Source: Chrysogorgia sp. JL179-B06
Taxonomy: Eukaryota; Cnidaria; Anthozoa; Scleralcyonacea; Chrysogorgiidae
Direction of reading: 5' to 3'
NCBI GenBank assembly: GCA_035772405.1
Contig: JAYKKM010000057.1
Span: 752,001 to 816,000, forward strand
Length of the DNA: 64,000 bases
Within the stretch, counting starts at the first letter, position 1. Each line of letters opens with the position of its first letter. This document shows, piece after piece, positions 42,387 to 52,704 of the stretch. The notes beneath the pieces were generated by a model. The model was given only the letters and a program-made list of their open reading frames with translations, made no database searches and was not told where the DNA came from. The translations under genes were made by a program, and so were the position numbers.

Positions 42387-43820
42387 ATGGCATACAATGG
42401 CTGTCCAAAAGGATATTTAAGGCAGTTCTTTAGATTACCTTGACTTATAAATAGCTGGATTCCAAGAAGATGGTTTCAAATATGCAGGGCAACTAGATTT
42501 AGAATTCAAGGAAGGCTCCGATGAGAAGTGTGTTTTGTCACCAACAGATACAAGAAAGTTAGTGGTAGAAGTAAACGGAACTCGATGGTAAAACATTGTC
42601 CCTTAGTAACCTTGTGCATGAATTCAAGCTAATGACTTGGTGGAAGAGTGGAGAAGGAAATATTCAGCCCAAGATTTAGAAAGAAAACAACAAGAAGTAG
42701 CAAGCCTTACTGAAGATTCGTCTGATTAGTGGCAAACCATTAATCAACTTAGTAGGAGACAGAAGGCATGACGGATGAAGGAGTTGACAGGGAAAGCTGG
42801 AGGTTGCATTGTGGTTCCTGGAGACATACGGTTTGAAATTGTCATGCTTGAAAGCAAATGTATTGGATGCTAGTAGAACATACACCTTAGACTTCCTAAC
42901 AGAAAATTATGTCGATGATAAAAAAAGTGTTGAACAGATTTTGTTTCTCTTAGATAACTTTTGTGTGAGTGATGAATTGTATGATGATTTCGGTTTAAAG
43001 AAAGGGCCATTGAGGAATGTTATGATTATTGGAGAGAAAGGCTGTGATGGTGATTCGACAGGCATTGGAGATATTGCTTATGTAAAAGATCTTCAGACAG
43101 AGGAAATTATGAGGGAGTTGACTGGGAAAGCTGAGGTTGTTTATTTCAATGAAAATATTTTTATATGTAATTCCAGTAAAGTTTTAGGTACAATTTAGTT
43201 CAATGTAAATAATATATTGTAATAACTGAGGACCACAGGTTTGTTAGTGCTATGCACTATGTGTCATCCTCTGGAAATAAAGTTTCTATCTATCTATCTA
43301 TCATTGTGGTTCCTGGACACATACGGTTTGAAATTGTCATGCTTGAAAGCAAATGAATTGGATTCTAGTAGAACATACACGTTAGACTTCCCAACAAAAA
43401 ATTGTGTTGAACAGATTTTGTTTCTCTTAGATAAATTTTGTGTGAGTGATGAATTGTATCATGATTTCTGTTTAAATAAACGGCCGTTGAGGAATGTTAT
43501 GATTATTGGAGAGAAAGGCTGTGATGGTGATTCGACAAGCATTGGAGATATTGCTTATGTAAAAGATCTACAGACAGAGGAAATTATAATTCTCGTCGTA
43601 TTTGATTAAGAAGAAAAAATCTGAACTAAATAAACTTTGTCATGTTCAGAAAGTACCTGGTAAATTTCCTGGAGCACAAGTCTCATTTTCAGACACACTT
43701 AAGGATCATATGAGAGATTTTCCTAGTAACCCATCGAAATCATCCTTCAAATGAACCAATTAAGGTTAAAATAAATGGATTTTAAATTGGATTTAAAGTG
43801 GATTTTAATATTGTAAAATT
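42387..43820 (+). repeat. array unit 3 (1,434 bp)
   Basis: Same order, with a 33-bp deletion in the coiled-coil block (GCATGAATTCAAGCTAATG at about 42620) and the shortened type b form ELYHDFCLNK. Confidence 0.85.
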
Positions 43821-44183
43821 ATGGCATACAATGGCTGTCCAAAAGGATATTTAAGGCAGTTCTTTAGATTACCTTGACTTATAAATAGCTGGATTCCAAG
43901 AAGATGGTTTCAAATATGCAGGGCAACTAGATTTAGAATTCAAGGAAGGCTCCGATGAGAAGTGTGTTTTGTCACCAACAGATACAAGAAAGTTAGTGGT
44001 AGAAGTAAACGGAACTCGATGGTAAAACATTGTCCCTTAGTAACCTTGTGCATGAATTGGTATCTATTGAAGATATAAAAAACGTTGCACAAGCTAATGA
44101 CTTGGTGGAAGAGTGGAGAAGGAAATATTCAGCCCAAGATTTAGAAAGAAAACAACAAGAAGTAGCAAGCCTTACTGAACTTA
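43821..44183 (+). repeat. array unit 4, truncated
   Basis: Begins normally but is cut off inside the coiled-coil block at ACTGAACTTA, where an inverted segment begins. Confidence 0.8.
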
Positions 44184-44639
44184 CTTCTTGGAATCCAGCT
44201 ATTTATAAGTCAAGGTAATCTAAAGAACTGCCTTAAATATCCTTTTGGACAGCCATTGTATGCCATAATTTTACAATATTAAAATCCACTTTAAATCCAA
44301 TTTAAAATCCATTTATTTTAACCTTAATTGGTTCATTTGAAGGATGATTTCGATGGGTTACTAGGAAAATCTCTCATATGATCCTTAAGTGTGTCTGAAA
44401 ATGAGACTTGTGCTCCAGGAAATTTACCAGGTACTTTCTGAACATGACAAAGTTTATTTAGTTCAGATTTTTTCTTCTTAATCAAATACGACGAGAATTA
44501 TAATTTCCTCTGTCTGTAGATCTTTTACATAAGCAATATCTCCAATGCTTGTCGAATCACCATCACAGCCTTTCTCTCCAATAATCATAACATTCCTCAA
44601 CGGCCGTTTATTTAAACAGAAATCATGATACAATTCATT
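44184..44639 (-). repeat. 456-bp inverted segment inside the array
   Basis: This is a near-exact inverted copy of the array segment equivalent to about 43449-43903 (type b end through the start of the next unit). After it, direct-orientation array sequence resumes at the TTTTAAATTGG intergenic part. It could be a template-switch inversion or an assembly artefact. Confidence 0.85.
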
Positions 44640-46112
44640 TTAAATTGGATTTAAAGTGGATTTTAATATTGTAAAATTATGGCATACAATGGCTGTCCAA
44701 AAGGATATTTAAGGCAGTTCTTTAGATTACCTTGACTTATAAATAGCTGGATTCCAAGAAGATGGTTTCAAATATGCAGGGCAACTAGATTTAGAATTCA
44801 AGGAAGGCTCCGATGAGAAGTGTGTTTTGTCACCAACAGATACAAGAAAGTTAGTGGTAGAAGTAAACGGAACTCGATGGTAAAACATTGTCCCTTAGTA
44901 ACCTTGTGCATGAATTCAAGCTAATGACTTGGTGGAAGAGTGGAGAAGGAAATATTCAGCCCAAGATTTAGAAAGAAAACAACAAGAAGTAGCAAGCCTT
45001 ACTGAAGATTCGTCTGATTAGTGGCAAACCATTAATCAACTTAGTAGGAGACAGAAGGCATGACGGATGAAGGAGTTGACAGGGAAAGCTGGAGGTTGCA
45101 TTGTGGTTCCTGGAGACATACGGTTTGAAATTGTCATGCTTGAAAGCAAATGTATTGGATGCTAGTAGAACATACACCTTAGACTTCCTAACAGAAAATT
45201 ATGTCGATGATAAAAAAAGTGTTGAACAGATTTTGTTTCTCTTAGATAACTTTTGTGTGAGTGATGAATTGTATGATGATTTCGGTTTAAAGAAAGGGCC
45301 ATTGAGGAATGTTATGATTATTGGAGAGAAAGGCTGTGATGGTGATTCGACAGGCATTGGAGATATTGCTTATGTAAAAGATCTTCAGACAGAGGAAATT
45401 ATGAGGGAGTTGACTGGGAAAGCTGAGGTTGTTTATTTCAATGAAAATATTTTTATATGTAATTCCAGTAAAGTTTTAGGTACAATTTAGTTCAATGTAA
45501 ATAATATATTGTAATAACTGAGGACCACAGGTTTGTTAGTGCTATGCACTATGTGTCATCCTCTGGAAATAAAGTTTCTATCTATCTATCTATCATTGTG
45601 GTTCCTGGACACATACGGTTTGAAATTGTCATGCTTGAAAGCAAATGAATTGGATTCTAGTAGAACATACACGTTAGACTTCCCAACAAAAAATTGTGTT
45701 GAACAGATTTTGTTTCTCTTAGATAAATTTTGTGTGAGTGATGAATTGTATCATGATTTCTGTTTAAATAAACGGCCGTTGAGGAATGTTATGATTATTG
45801 GAGAGAAAGGCTGTGATGGTGATTCGACAAGCATTGGAGATATTGCTTATGTAAAAGATCTACAGACAGAGGAAATTATAATTCTCGTCGTATTTGATTA
45901 AGAAGAAAAAATCTGAACTAAATAAACTTTGTCATGTTCAGAAAGTACCTGGTAAATTTCCTGGAGCACAAGTCTCATTTTCAGACACACTTAAGGATCA
46001 TATGAGAGATTTTCCTAGTAACCCATCGAAATCATCCTTCAAATGAACCAATTAAGGTTAAAATAAATGGATTTTAAATTGGATTTAAAGTGGATTTTAA
46101 TATTGTAAAATT
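44640..46112 (+). repeat. array unit 5 (1,434 bp) plus preceding joint
   Basis: The unit starts at 44679 and has the same order and the same 33-bp deletion as unit 3. Positions 44640-44678 are the end of the preceding intergenic segment. Confidence 0.85.
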
Positions 46113-47480
46113 ATGGCATACAATGGCTGTCCAAAAGGATATTTAAGGCAGTTCTTTAGATTACCTTGACTTATAAATAGCTGGATTCCAAGAAGATGGT
46201 TTCAAATATGCAGGGCAACTAGATTTAGAATTCAAGGAAGGCTCCGATGAGAAGTGTGTTTTGTCACCAACAGATACAAGAAAGTTAGTGGTAGAAGTAA
46301 ACGGAACTCGATGGTAAAACATTGTCCCTTAGTAACCTTGTGCATGAATTGGTATCTATTGAAGATATAAAAAACGTTGCACAAGCTAATGACTTGGTGG
46401 AAGAGTGGAGAAGGAAATATTCAGCCCAAGATTTAGAAAGAAAACAACAAGAAGTAGCAAGCCTTACTGAATATTCGTCTGATTAGTGGCAAACCATTAA
46501 TCAACTTGGTAGGAGACAGAAGGCATGACGGATGAAGGAGTTGACAGGGAAAGCTGGAGGTTGCATTGTGGTTCCTGGAGACATACGGTTTGAAATTGTC
46601 ATGCTTGAAAGCAAATGTATTGGATGCTAGTAGAACATACACCTTAGACTTCCTAACAGAAAATTATGTCGATGATAAAAAAAGTGTTGAACAGATTTTG
46701 TTTCTCTTAGATAACTTTTGTGTGAGTGATGAATTGTATGATGATTTCGGTTTAAAGAAAGGGCCATTGAGGAATGTTATGATTATTGGAGAGAAAGGCT
46801 GTGATGGTGATTCGACAGGCATTGGAGATATTGCTTATGTAAAAGATCTTCAGACAGAGGAAATTATGAGGGAGTTGACTGGGAAAGCTGAGGTTGTTTA
46901 TTTCAATGAAAATATTTTTATATGTAATTCCAGTAAAGTTTTAGGTACAATTTAGTTCAATGTAAATAATATATTGTAATTAACTGAGGACCACAGGTTT
47001 GTTAGTGCTATGCACTATGTGTCATCCTCTGGAAATAAAGTTTCTATCTATCTATCTATCATTGTGGTTCCTGGACACATACGGTTTGAAATTGTCATGC
47101 TTGAAAGCAAATGAATTGGATTCTAGTAGAACATACACGTTAGACTTCCCAACAAAAAATTGTGTTGAACAGATTTTGTTTCTCTTAGATAAATTTTGTG
47201 TGAGTGATGAATTGTATCATGATTTCTGTTTAAATAAACGGCCGTTGAGGAATGTTATGATTATTGGAGAGAAAGGCTGTGATGGTGATTCGACAAGCAT
47301 TGGAGATATTGCTTATGTAAAAGATCTACAGACAGAGGAAATTATAATTCTCGTCGTATTTGATTAAGAAGAAAAAATCTGAACTAAATAAACTTTGTCA
47401 TGTTCAGAAAGTACCTGGTAAATTTCCTGGAGCACAAGTCTCATTTTCAGACACACTTAAGGATCACATAAGAGATTTCA
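46113..47480 (+). repeat. array unit 6, last
   Basis: Same order and LINE tail. The type b block diverges from all other copies after DHIRDF at about 47475 and continues into new sequence, so the array ends here. Confidence 0.8.
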
Positions 47481-49124
47481 TAGTAACACATCCAAATCAT
47501 CCATGGTGCAAAGATGTCCAGAACAACCAACTTCATGATTTTGCCATAATGCAAACTGGGAAAGACAAGCCAGAGTGGAACAATGTTAATTGTCCACACA
47601 TTGTGCAGTGATATTCAATGTCCACAAAAGGAGACTGCATGGTATAGTCAACCAATGATAAATAGAACAAAAATACCAGCAGGAAACTTTCTAATGAGCA
47701 TGGCAATATTGGTGGCTGGTGGATCAAGTATCAAACTATTTCAGATATTTTCAAATATGGGACTTCAGTGTATTTCTTTAAACACATTCTTTCGACACCA
47801 ATGGGTATGTATATTTGAGGTGACAAACTTAGACATAGCTGAAAAATGTTTGTATGTATATACTATGGTGATTGGCAATACTGGAACATCTATCGCCCAG
47901 AGGTCCTTTTTCGACCATGCCCTTATTTCTTGGAATGAGGTGAGCGAAGAGACAAAAAATTGTACAAACATTAATGGCTTTAAAAACGATTAGCCCAGAA
48001 AGAAATATTGGCCTGCTTATAACCTATATCCAATAGACGATTAGAATCATCCACCTATATCATACTATCTTATTGTCAGATATCATATATTAACAAGTAA
48101 TTAGAAATTATTCATCAAAACCTAGGTTTTGACTAGCATAGTTATAATGTTACGATGATAAATTATTCGTGTTTTTAAATGGCATATAGCATTGGAACTA
48201 TCAAGAGTTTCCAAGGTATAGTTTTTTAGTTTTAATGTTTCCACTTGTATACAATTAAGATTGTATTCGATCCTGTAATTTATCCTGTTGATTTATTTAT
48301 TCACACATCTGTAAATTAACATTGAAAATCGCTGTTTGGGATATGCTAATAAACGTATTGTATGGTATGGTATTGTAAGTAACAGCTACAGAGGTAATGA
48401 ATGGTATAAAGGCTTGTGTGGAACTCCCAGTAATTACGAATCGAAACTTAAGCAATATTATTTTGTATTGTAGACAAAACTATTTCCAAACATTTTGCTT
48501 CATTGGAAAAAGTACCAAGAAAAAATGCTTGATGAACTAAAACCCAAAAAGGAATCCCTGGTTATGGCCGGAGATGGTAGACATGTTGTATCTCTGCACA
48601 AATCATTAGTACAGGTTAGAAATATCATTTGTCTAACATGCATGTTCTTTACTTATGACATTGCTTGACTCTACTTCTTTTTGTCATATGCAAAGAAATG
48701 AGGCAGTAAGTAGCCAAGCAATGGAGTACATGGCATTTCAGCATTGCCTTGATTACCTTTTTGGAAGTGGAATAACGTTCAAAACACGTATTACAGACCG
48801 CCACACGAGAGCAACTAAAACATATTACCTGGCATTTAAGAAAAAGTAAGTTATTTGGATTTTTATGTTCCATGTGGCCTAATGTGTGGACATTATGCTG
48901 TCATATGTGATAAATCGCCAAATCTCCTCAAACTCTACACTTTTGGAACAAATTAATTGGACATTTTTCCAAATTGTAACCTCATTTCTAACATTATAGA
49001 GATCCTCAAAGTTTTAACAAAAATTTCAAAGGAAAGTGGCTGTGAAGCAATTTTGCCTTGGATTCAACCATGTGAAAACCACTTGACTTGGAGTGCTACA
49101 ACTCCTCAGTCTGGAAATGGATGG
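47481..49124 (+). pseudogene. decayed intron-containing transposase-like gene
   Basis: An exon around 47583-47804 holds RTKIPAGNFLMSMAILVAGG and IFSNMGLQCISLNTFFRHQW, ending at donor TGG|GTATGT in phase 0. Exon 48474-48614 (141 bp, phase 0; acceptor TTGTATTGTAG, donor CAG|GTTAGA) holds FPNILLHWKKYQ and VMAGDGRHVV. Exon about 48690-48845 (donor GTAAGTT) holds RNEAVSSQAMEYMAFQHCLD and ITDRHTRA. A last block 48999-49124 holds ESGCEAILPWIQPCENHL. The GDGR and TDRH acidic motifs and order resemble, from memory, a metazoan transposase-like family, possibly Kolobok-related. Exon phases between the second and third exon do not match and sequence after GDGR is shorter than expected, so part of the catalytic region seems lost. 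Another LINE sits in the first intron. Confidence 0.5.
47815..48380 (+). mobile_element. LINE 3' end inserted in intron
   Basis: A frame contains RSFFDHALISWNEVSEETKN and ends at 47993, the typical C-terminal block of a CR1-type RT. A 3' UTR follows, ending AATAAACGTATTGTATGG and a short TATGG repeat tail at about 48350-48375. It is strongly 5'-truncated. Confidence 0.6.
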
Positions 49125-49134
49125 TATTAAATGC

Positions 49135-50525
49135 AGATGGTATATAATCTTTGTAGCTTCTAGTTTCGACCATGTTTGGAAGATTTTTTGTGAAGGAAAT
49201 CTTTTGACACCCATATAAGACTATGATCACTTATTCCAAGATGCACAACCCCTGAACTGCTAATTTTTTCTGGTGCGTTTGTCATAAACAAGTCTAGAAG
49301 TGTTTCAGTATCTTCTGTAATTTGCGTCAGCTCATTGATCACTTGCTTTATTTGAAATAATTCAAGCATGTCATTCAATTTATTTGCTTCTGTTTTTGCA
49401 AGAAGATCACAATTTAAGTCGCCAACAATCACAATATCCTTATTTTCACAATCAATCTTTTTTATAAAATCGTGAATTTTATCAAGTATTTCAACTCTAG
49501 CATTTGGTGGCCTATAAATTGAAGCTATGAGCAGAGGTTTGCATCTGGATTTAGTGATCTCTATACATACCACTTATATCTCGTCTGGTACCAAATCGTC
49601 TCTAATCTTTACGTTTAAATAATTTCTATAAAGATTGCGACACCACCTCCCTCTCAATTTCGGTCCTTTCTAATGATGTCGTATCCCTTAATTCTTACTT
49701 GTGTATCATGTATATTATTGTGTAATCGAGATTCGTTTATGCTTAAAACATCAAGTGTTTCAGCATGAAGATAAACCCGTAGTTGCTCGATGTACTTAGT
49801 AAGAGGTAATATTCAGGTGTCCTATCCGAAATCCTTTTAGTTTTTTTAAGTCTTGAAACACGTCAACAGTTAATCTGCTACCATGTATATTAACATGATG
49901 TGATATTGTTTCATTATTATTCGTATTTAGTTGATTTATGTTACCACAGTCAGTCGAATCTAGGATTATATTTGTGCCAAGGTCCTGACTAAAACTCATA
50001 CTAAAAACGCTTTATATTGCCAATAAATTTTTTGGTAGTACTGCCATGCCTTGTTGATTTAAATGTAGACCCGATCTATTTAGCGCTTTACTCTCAATGT
50101 TGTAATGACTAACTAGTCTTACATTGTTTTTAATACAGTAGCTTTTCAGCATCTTATTTACCTCTACAGCCTTGGCCTTTACTTCTTGATAATCTTCTCT
50201 CGTAATTAATTCTGAGACAACAATGGCAGTCTGGAACTTCCACTCTTAATCTGGTTGCAGAGATTCTTTAGGTTTTCAAAAATCTGTGGTGCTGTTTTGT
50301 CTTGTGTGTCATTGGTACCAACATGGAGTATAACCGCCTCTGGTTTCTTGTCAAGCAATGGCTTCATGTAGTCTTTCATGTCTTTACGTGTTGCACCGAG
50401 GAAAGACCTTACCACCACCTTTTTCTTCGTTGATCGAGAGATCTTATCCTGTCTAAGCCCTCTAATCATCGAGTCGCCCAATATTATGGTTGTGCCACTT
50501 TTGATGCAAATACCCTGGTCTGGAC
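49135..50525 (-). mobile_element. LINE fragment: SGNH esterase ORF1 plus AP endonuclease
   Basis: The minus strand starts with an SGNH-hydrolase domain: block I GDSMIRGL, VVVRSFLGATRKDM, block III HVGTNDT, and block V SGLHLNQQG (about 50060). Some CR1/L2 LINEs carry such an esterase in ORF1. After a linker the endonuclease follows in several frames: GHLNITS, LDVLSINESRLH, YRPPNAR, IVGDLNCDL and GISDHSLIW, down to about 49160. The RT is missing, so the 3' part was lost or never inserted, unusual for LINEs, which are normally truncated at the 5' end. At least three frameshifts or stops make it inactive. Confidence 0.8.
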
Positions 50526-50749
50526 AGGGCTATACTGTAGCTGCATAAACATTACAGTACCTGAACTGCATATTATGCATAGTTATTTATTTGTTAAGAG
50601 TTATATATTTAAACTGAGTTGTTTTATTATATACGGTACCTTGACTATTCTTGCCAGGGGACAGATTGCGATCATTGTCTGTCATCATAAGGCTTTACAG
50701 ATACATCAACCATGAATGTTGCATTATATGGCACCACAACACACGTTTT
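50526..50749. other. no recognisable feature
   Basis: AT-rich sequence between the LINE and the YqaJ block. Confidence 0.3.
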
Positions 50750-51075
50750 GTTGTTCAAACAATGAAATCACATGAAAGAAGACCAAGAACATACATATGC
50801 ATTTGTGCTTGGTGACAGTATCTTGAATTAGTCTTTAGTTGGAATTCTTTTCCATGTTGTAGTTGAACCTCTCCAATCTCTGCTGTTAGAAATGCTTCTT
50901 TAGGATTGTAATCTTTATGCGTCCATGGACATTTTGTATTCGATAACAACGTCCATGAAATTACAAGCACATTCACAGCTTCTTACATTATCTTCACTTG
51001 CTCCCATGAATGGCTTGTTTTTTTGAGATGATAAGTCCCTTGTTACTTAATTTAACTTTGTGGTGCAAATGATTC
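50750..51075 (-). pseudogene. YqaJ-like nuclease part of split SWIM/YqaJ gene
   Basis: The minus strand reads GLIISKKQAIHG, then after shifts TKCPWTHKDYNPKEAFLTAE and SRYCHQAQMHMYVLG, ending LSCDFIV. The K-C-P and later HQ-x-Q-type elements match the core of YqaJ-type (lambda exonuclease-like) recombinase nucleases, where the lysine is part of the active site. Upstream frames are broken by stops. Its partner SWIM domain lies on the other side of a CR1 LINE (54716-55300), same strand. Together they form a SWIM-YqaJ protein type common as multicopy genes in marine invertebrates. Confidence 0.6.
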
Positions 51076-51403
51076 TGGATCCTTAAATAGGAACTCCTTG
51101 CACTTTCTTCATTTTCATGACCACATTCTCTAGGGTTTTGGAGTTAATTTGGGAGGATTCTTTTGGATGTGACAGAAGAAGGTGGAACAGTTAAAATGGA
51201 TTTCAAATCAAATCAAATAAACTTTATTTCATCAGGGTAGTCACGTCAGTTCAGAAGAACTGGTATCAATGTGAGCCCTGAATACTAACTAGTTACAAAT
51301 TTGTTTTTATAGAGAATATATGAAGATTTTACAAAATATAATATAATAAATAATCGTACAGTTTACTATAATGAATTATAGAATCTACACTAGGAAGATC
51401 ATA

Positions 51404-52664
51404 CTATGGATTACTAAAGTGCTCTATGACTCTCTTCCTAAAGTTTATGAAAACGTTTTCTTCCCGAATACGTAAAGGGAAACTGTTAAAAACTTGCGGG
51501 CCTCTAACATAAAAGCCCTTATTGCCAAATACCAATTTAACTTTAGGTATATCACATTTATGCGCACAGTTTCTCGTTATTTTGCTAGGATTTGATAAAT
51601 GAATATAGTTTCGTAAGAAAGGTGGAACTCTATTGCTTAAAACTCGCGAAGGCCAGTGGAAATTTAGTTCATAAGACTGATACATGTTTATGATTTTTTC
51701 TGCTCTTGTTTGTAGTTTTTCTAGTTTGTGAAGTTGTGTGTCGCTGAGAGTGTCCCAAACTACGTCACAGTAGTGAAAGACCGGCAGTACCATAGCTGTA
51801 TAGACTTTAATAGCAGCATAACTAGTTAGGAACGCCCGACTTCTGGTCATAGCACCTAACCGTTTTGCTACTTTCATCTTCAGGCAATTTATGTGTTTAG
51901 TAAATAATCAACCTCGATCTAAGTAGACACCAAGATATTTATAGGATGTCACGTTTTTGATAGGCTTTCCTTGCAGGTCAATTCTTAGATCATCATTCAG
52001 TGAAAGGCTTTTAAATGTTCCAAACAGAACAGATTTCGTTTTATCATTATGCATATGTAGCATATTATCTTTAAACCACATATTTACATTTTCCAAATCG
52101 TCAGACAGTTCTTGTTGAATTTTGCATGCTTCAGTACCCTCACGGAATATCACGGTATCATCAGCATACATTAGGATCTCAGAGTTTGATATAATAGATG
52201 GAAGGTCATTGATGTAAATTACGAACAGCAATGGGCCCAGGATGGCCCCTGTGGTACACCAGCTGTAATTTCACCAGAGTTTGACACCCTGTCAAGTAAT
52301 TCTCAAACCAATCAAGTTCTTTATCTTCCAGACCAAATCTGTGTAATTTTCTCAGTAAATTATCATGGTTTACCGTGTCAAATGCCTTTTTAATGTCAAT
52401 AAAAATTGCACCAGTTAAAAGCCCATTATCTGCATTTTTTCTAAATTTATCTGTAAGATAAGTAACAGTTGTTTCACAAGAATAGCTTTTGCGAAAGCCG
52501 CATTGAAATGGCGAAAGTAAATTATTGATGTCAATATGTCTATAGAGCTGAGTATGCACTTCTCTTTCCAGGATCTTTGAAAGGACTGGAAGGATGGAAA
52601 TAGGTCGATAATGCTCTGGATTATCATGCGCTCCTGACTTGTAAATAGGTATCACCTTCGCCAC
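51404..52664 (-). pseudogene. CR1 LINE reverse transcriptase, frameshifted
   Basis: Three frame segments make up the RT. 52664-52206 has AKVIPIYKSG, HYRPISILPVLSKILE and FIDIKKAFDTVNHDN. 52231-51908 has the active site MYADDTVIF and YKYLGVYLD. 51877-51404 is the thumb and C-terminus (VLPVFHYCDVVWDT, GFYVRGPQVFNSFP). The GVPQG-equivalent box falls at the 52230 frame break. Each shift is a single small indel, so decay is recent. Confidence 0.85.
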
Positions 52665-52704
52665 TTTCCATTCATCAGGGATATTCCCAAGAAATAATTA
52701 TAAA

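Noticed and set aside
44184..44640. Minus-strand ORF-like translation of array proteins
   Set aside because: It is the inverted copy of array sequence, not a separate gene.
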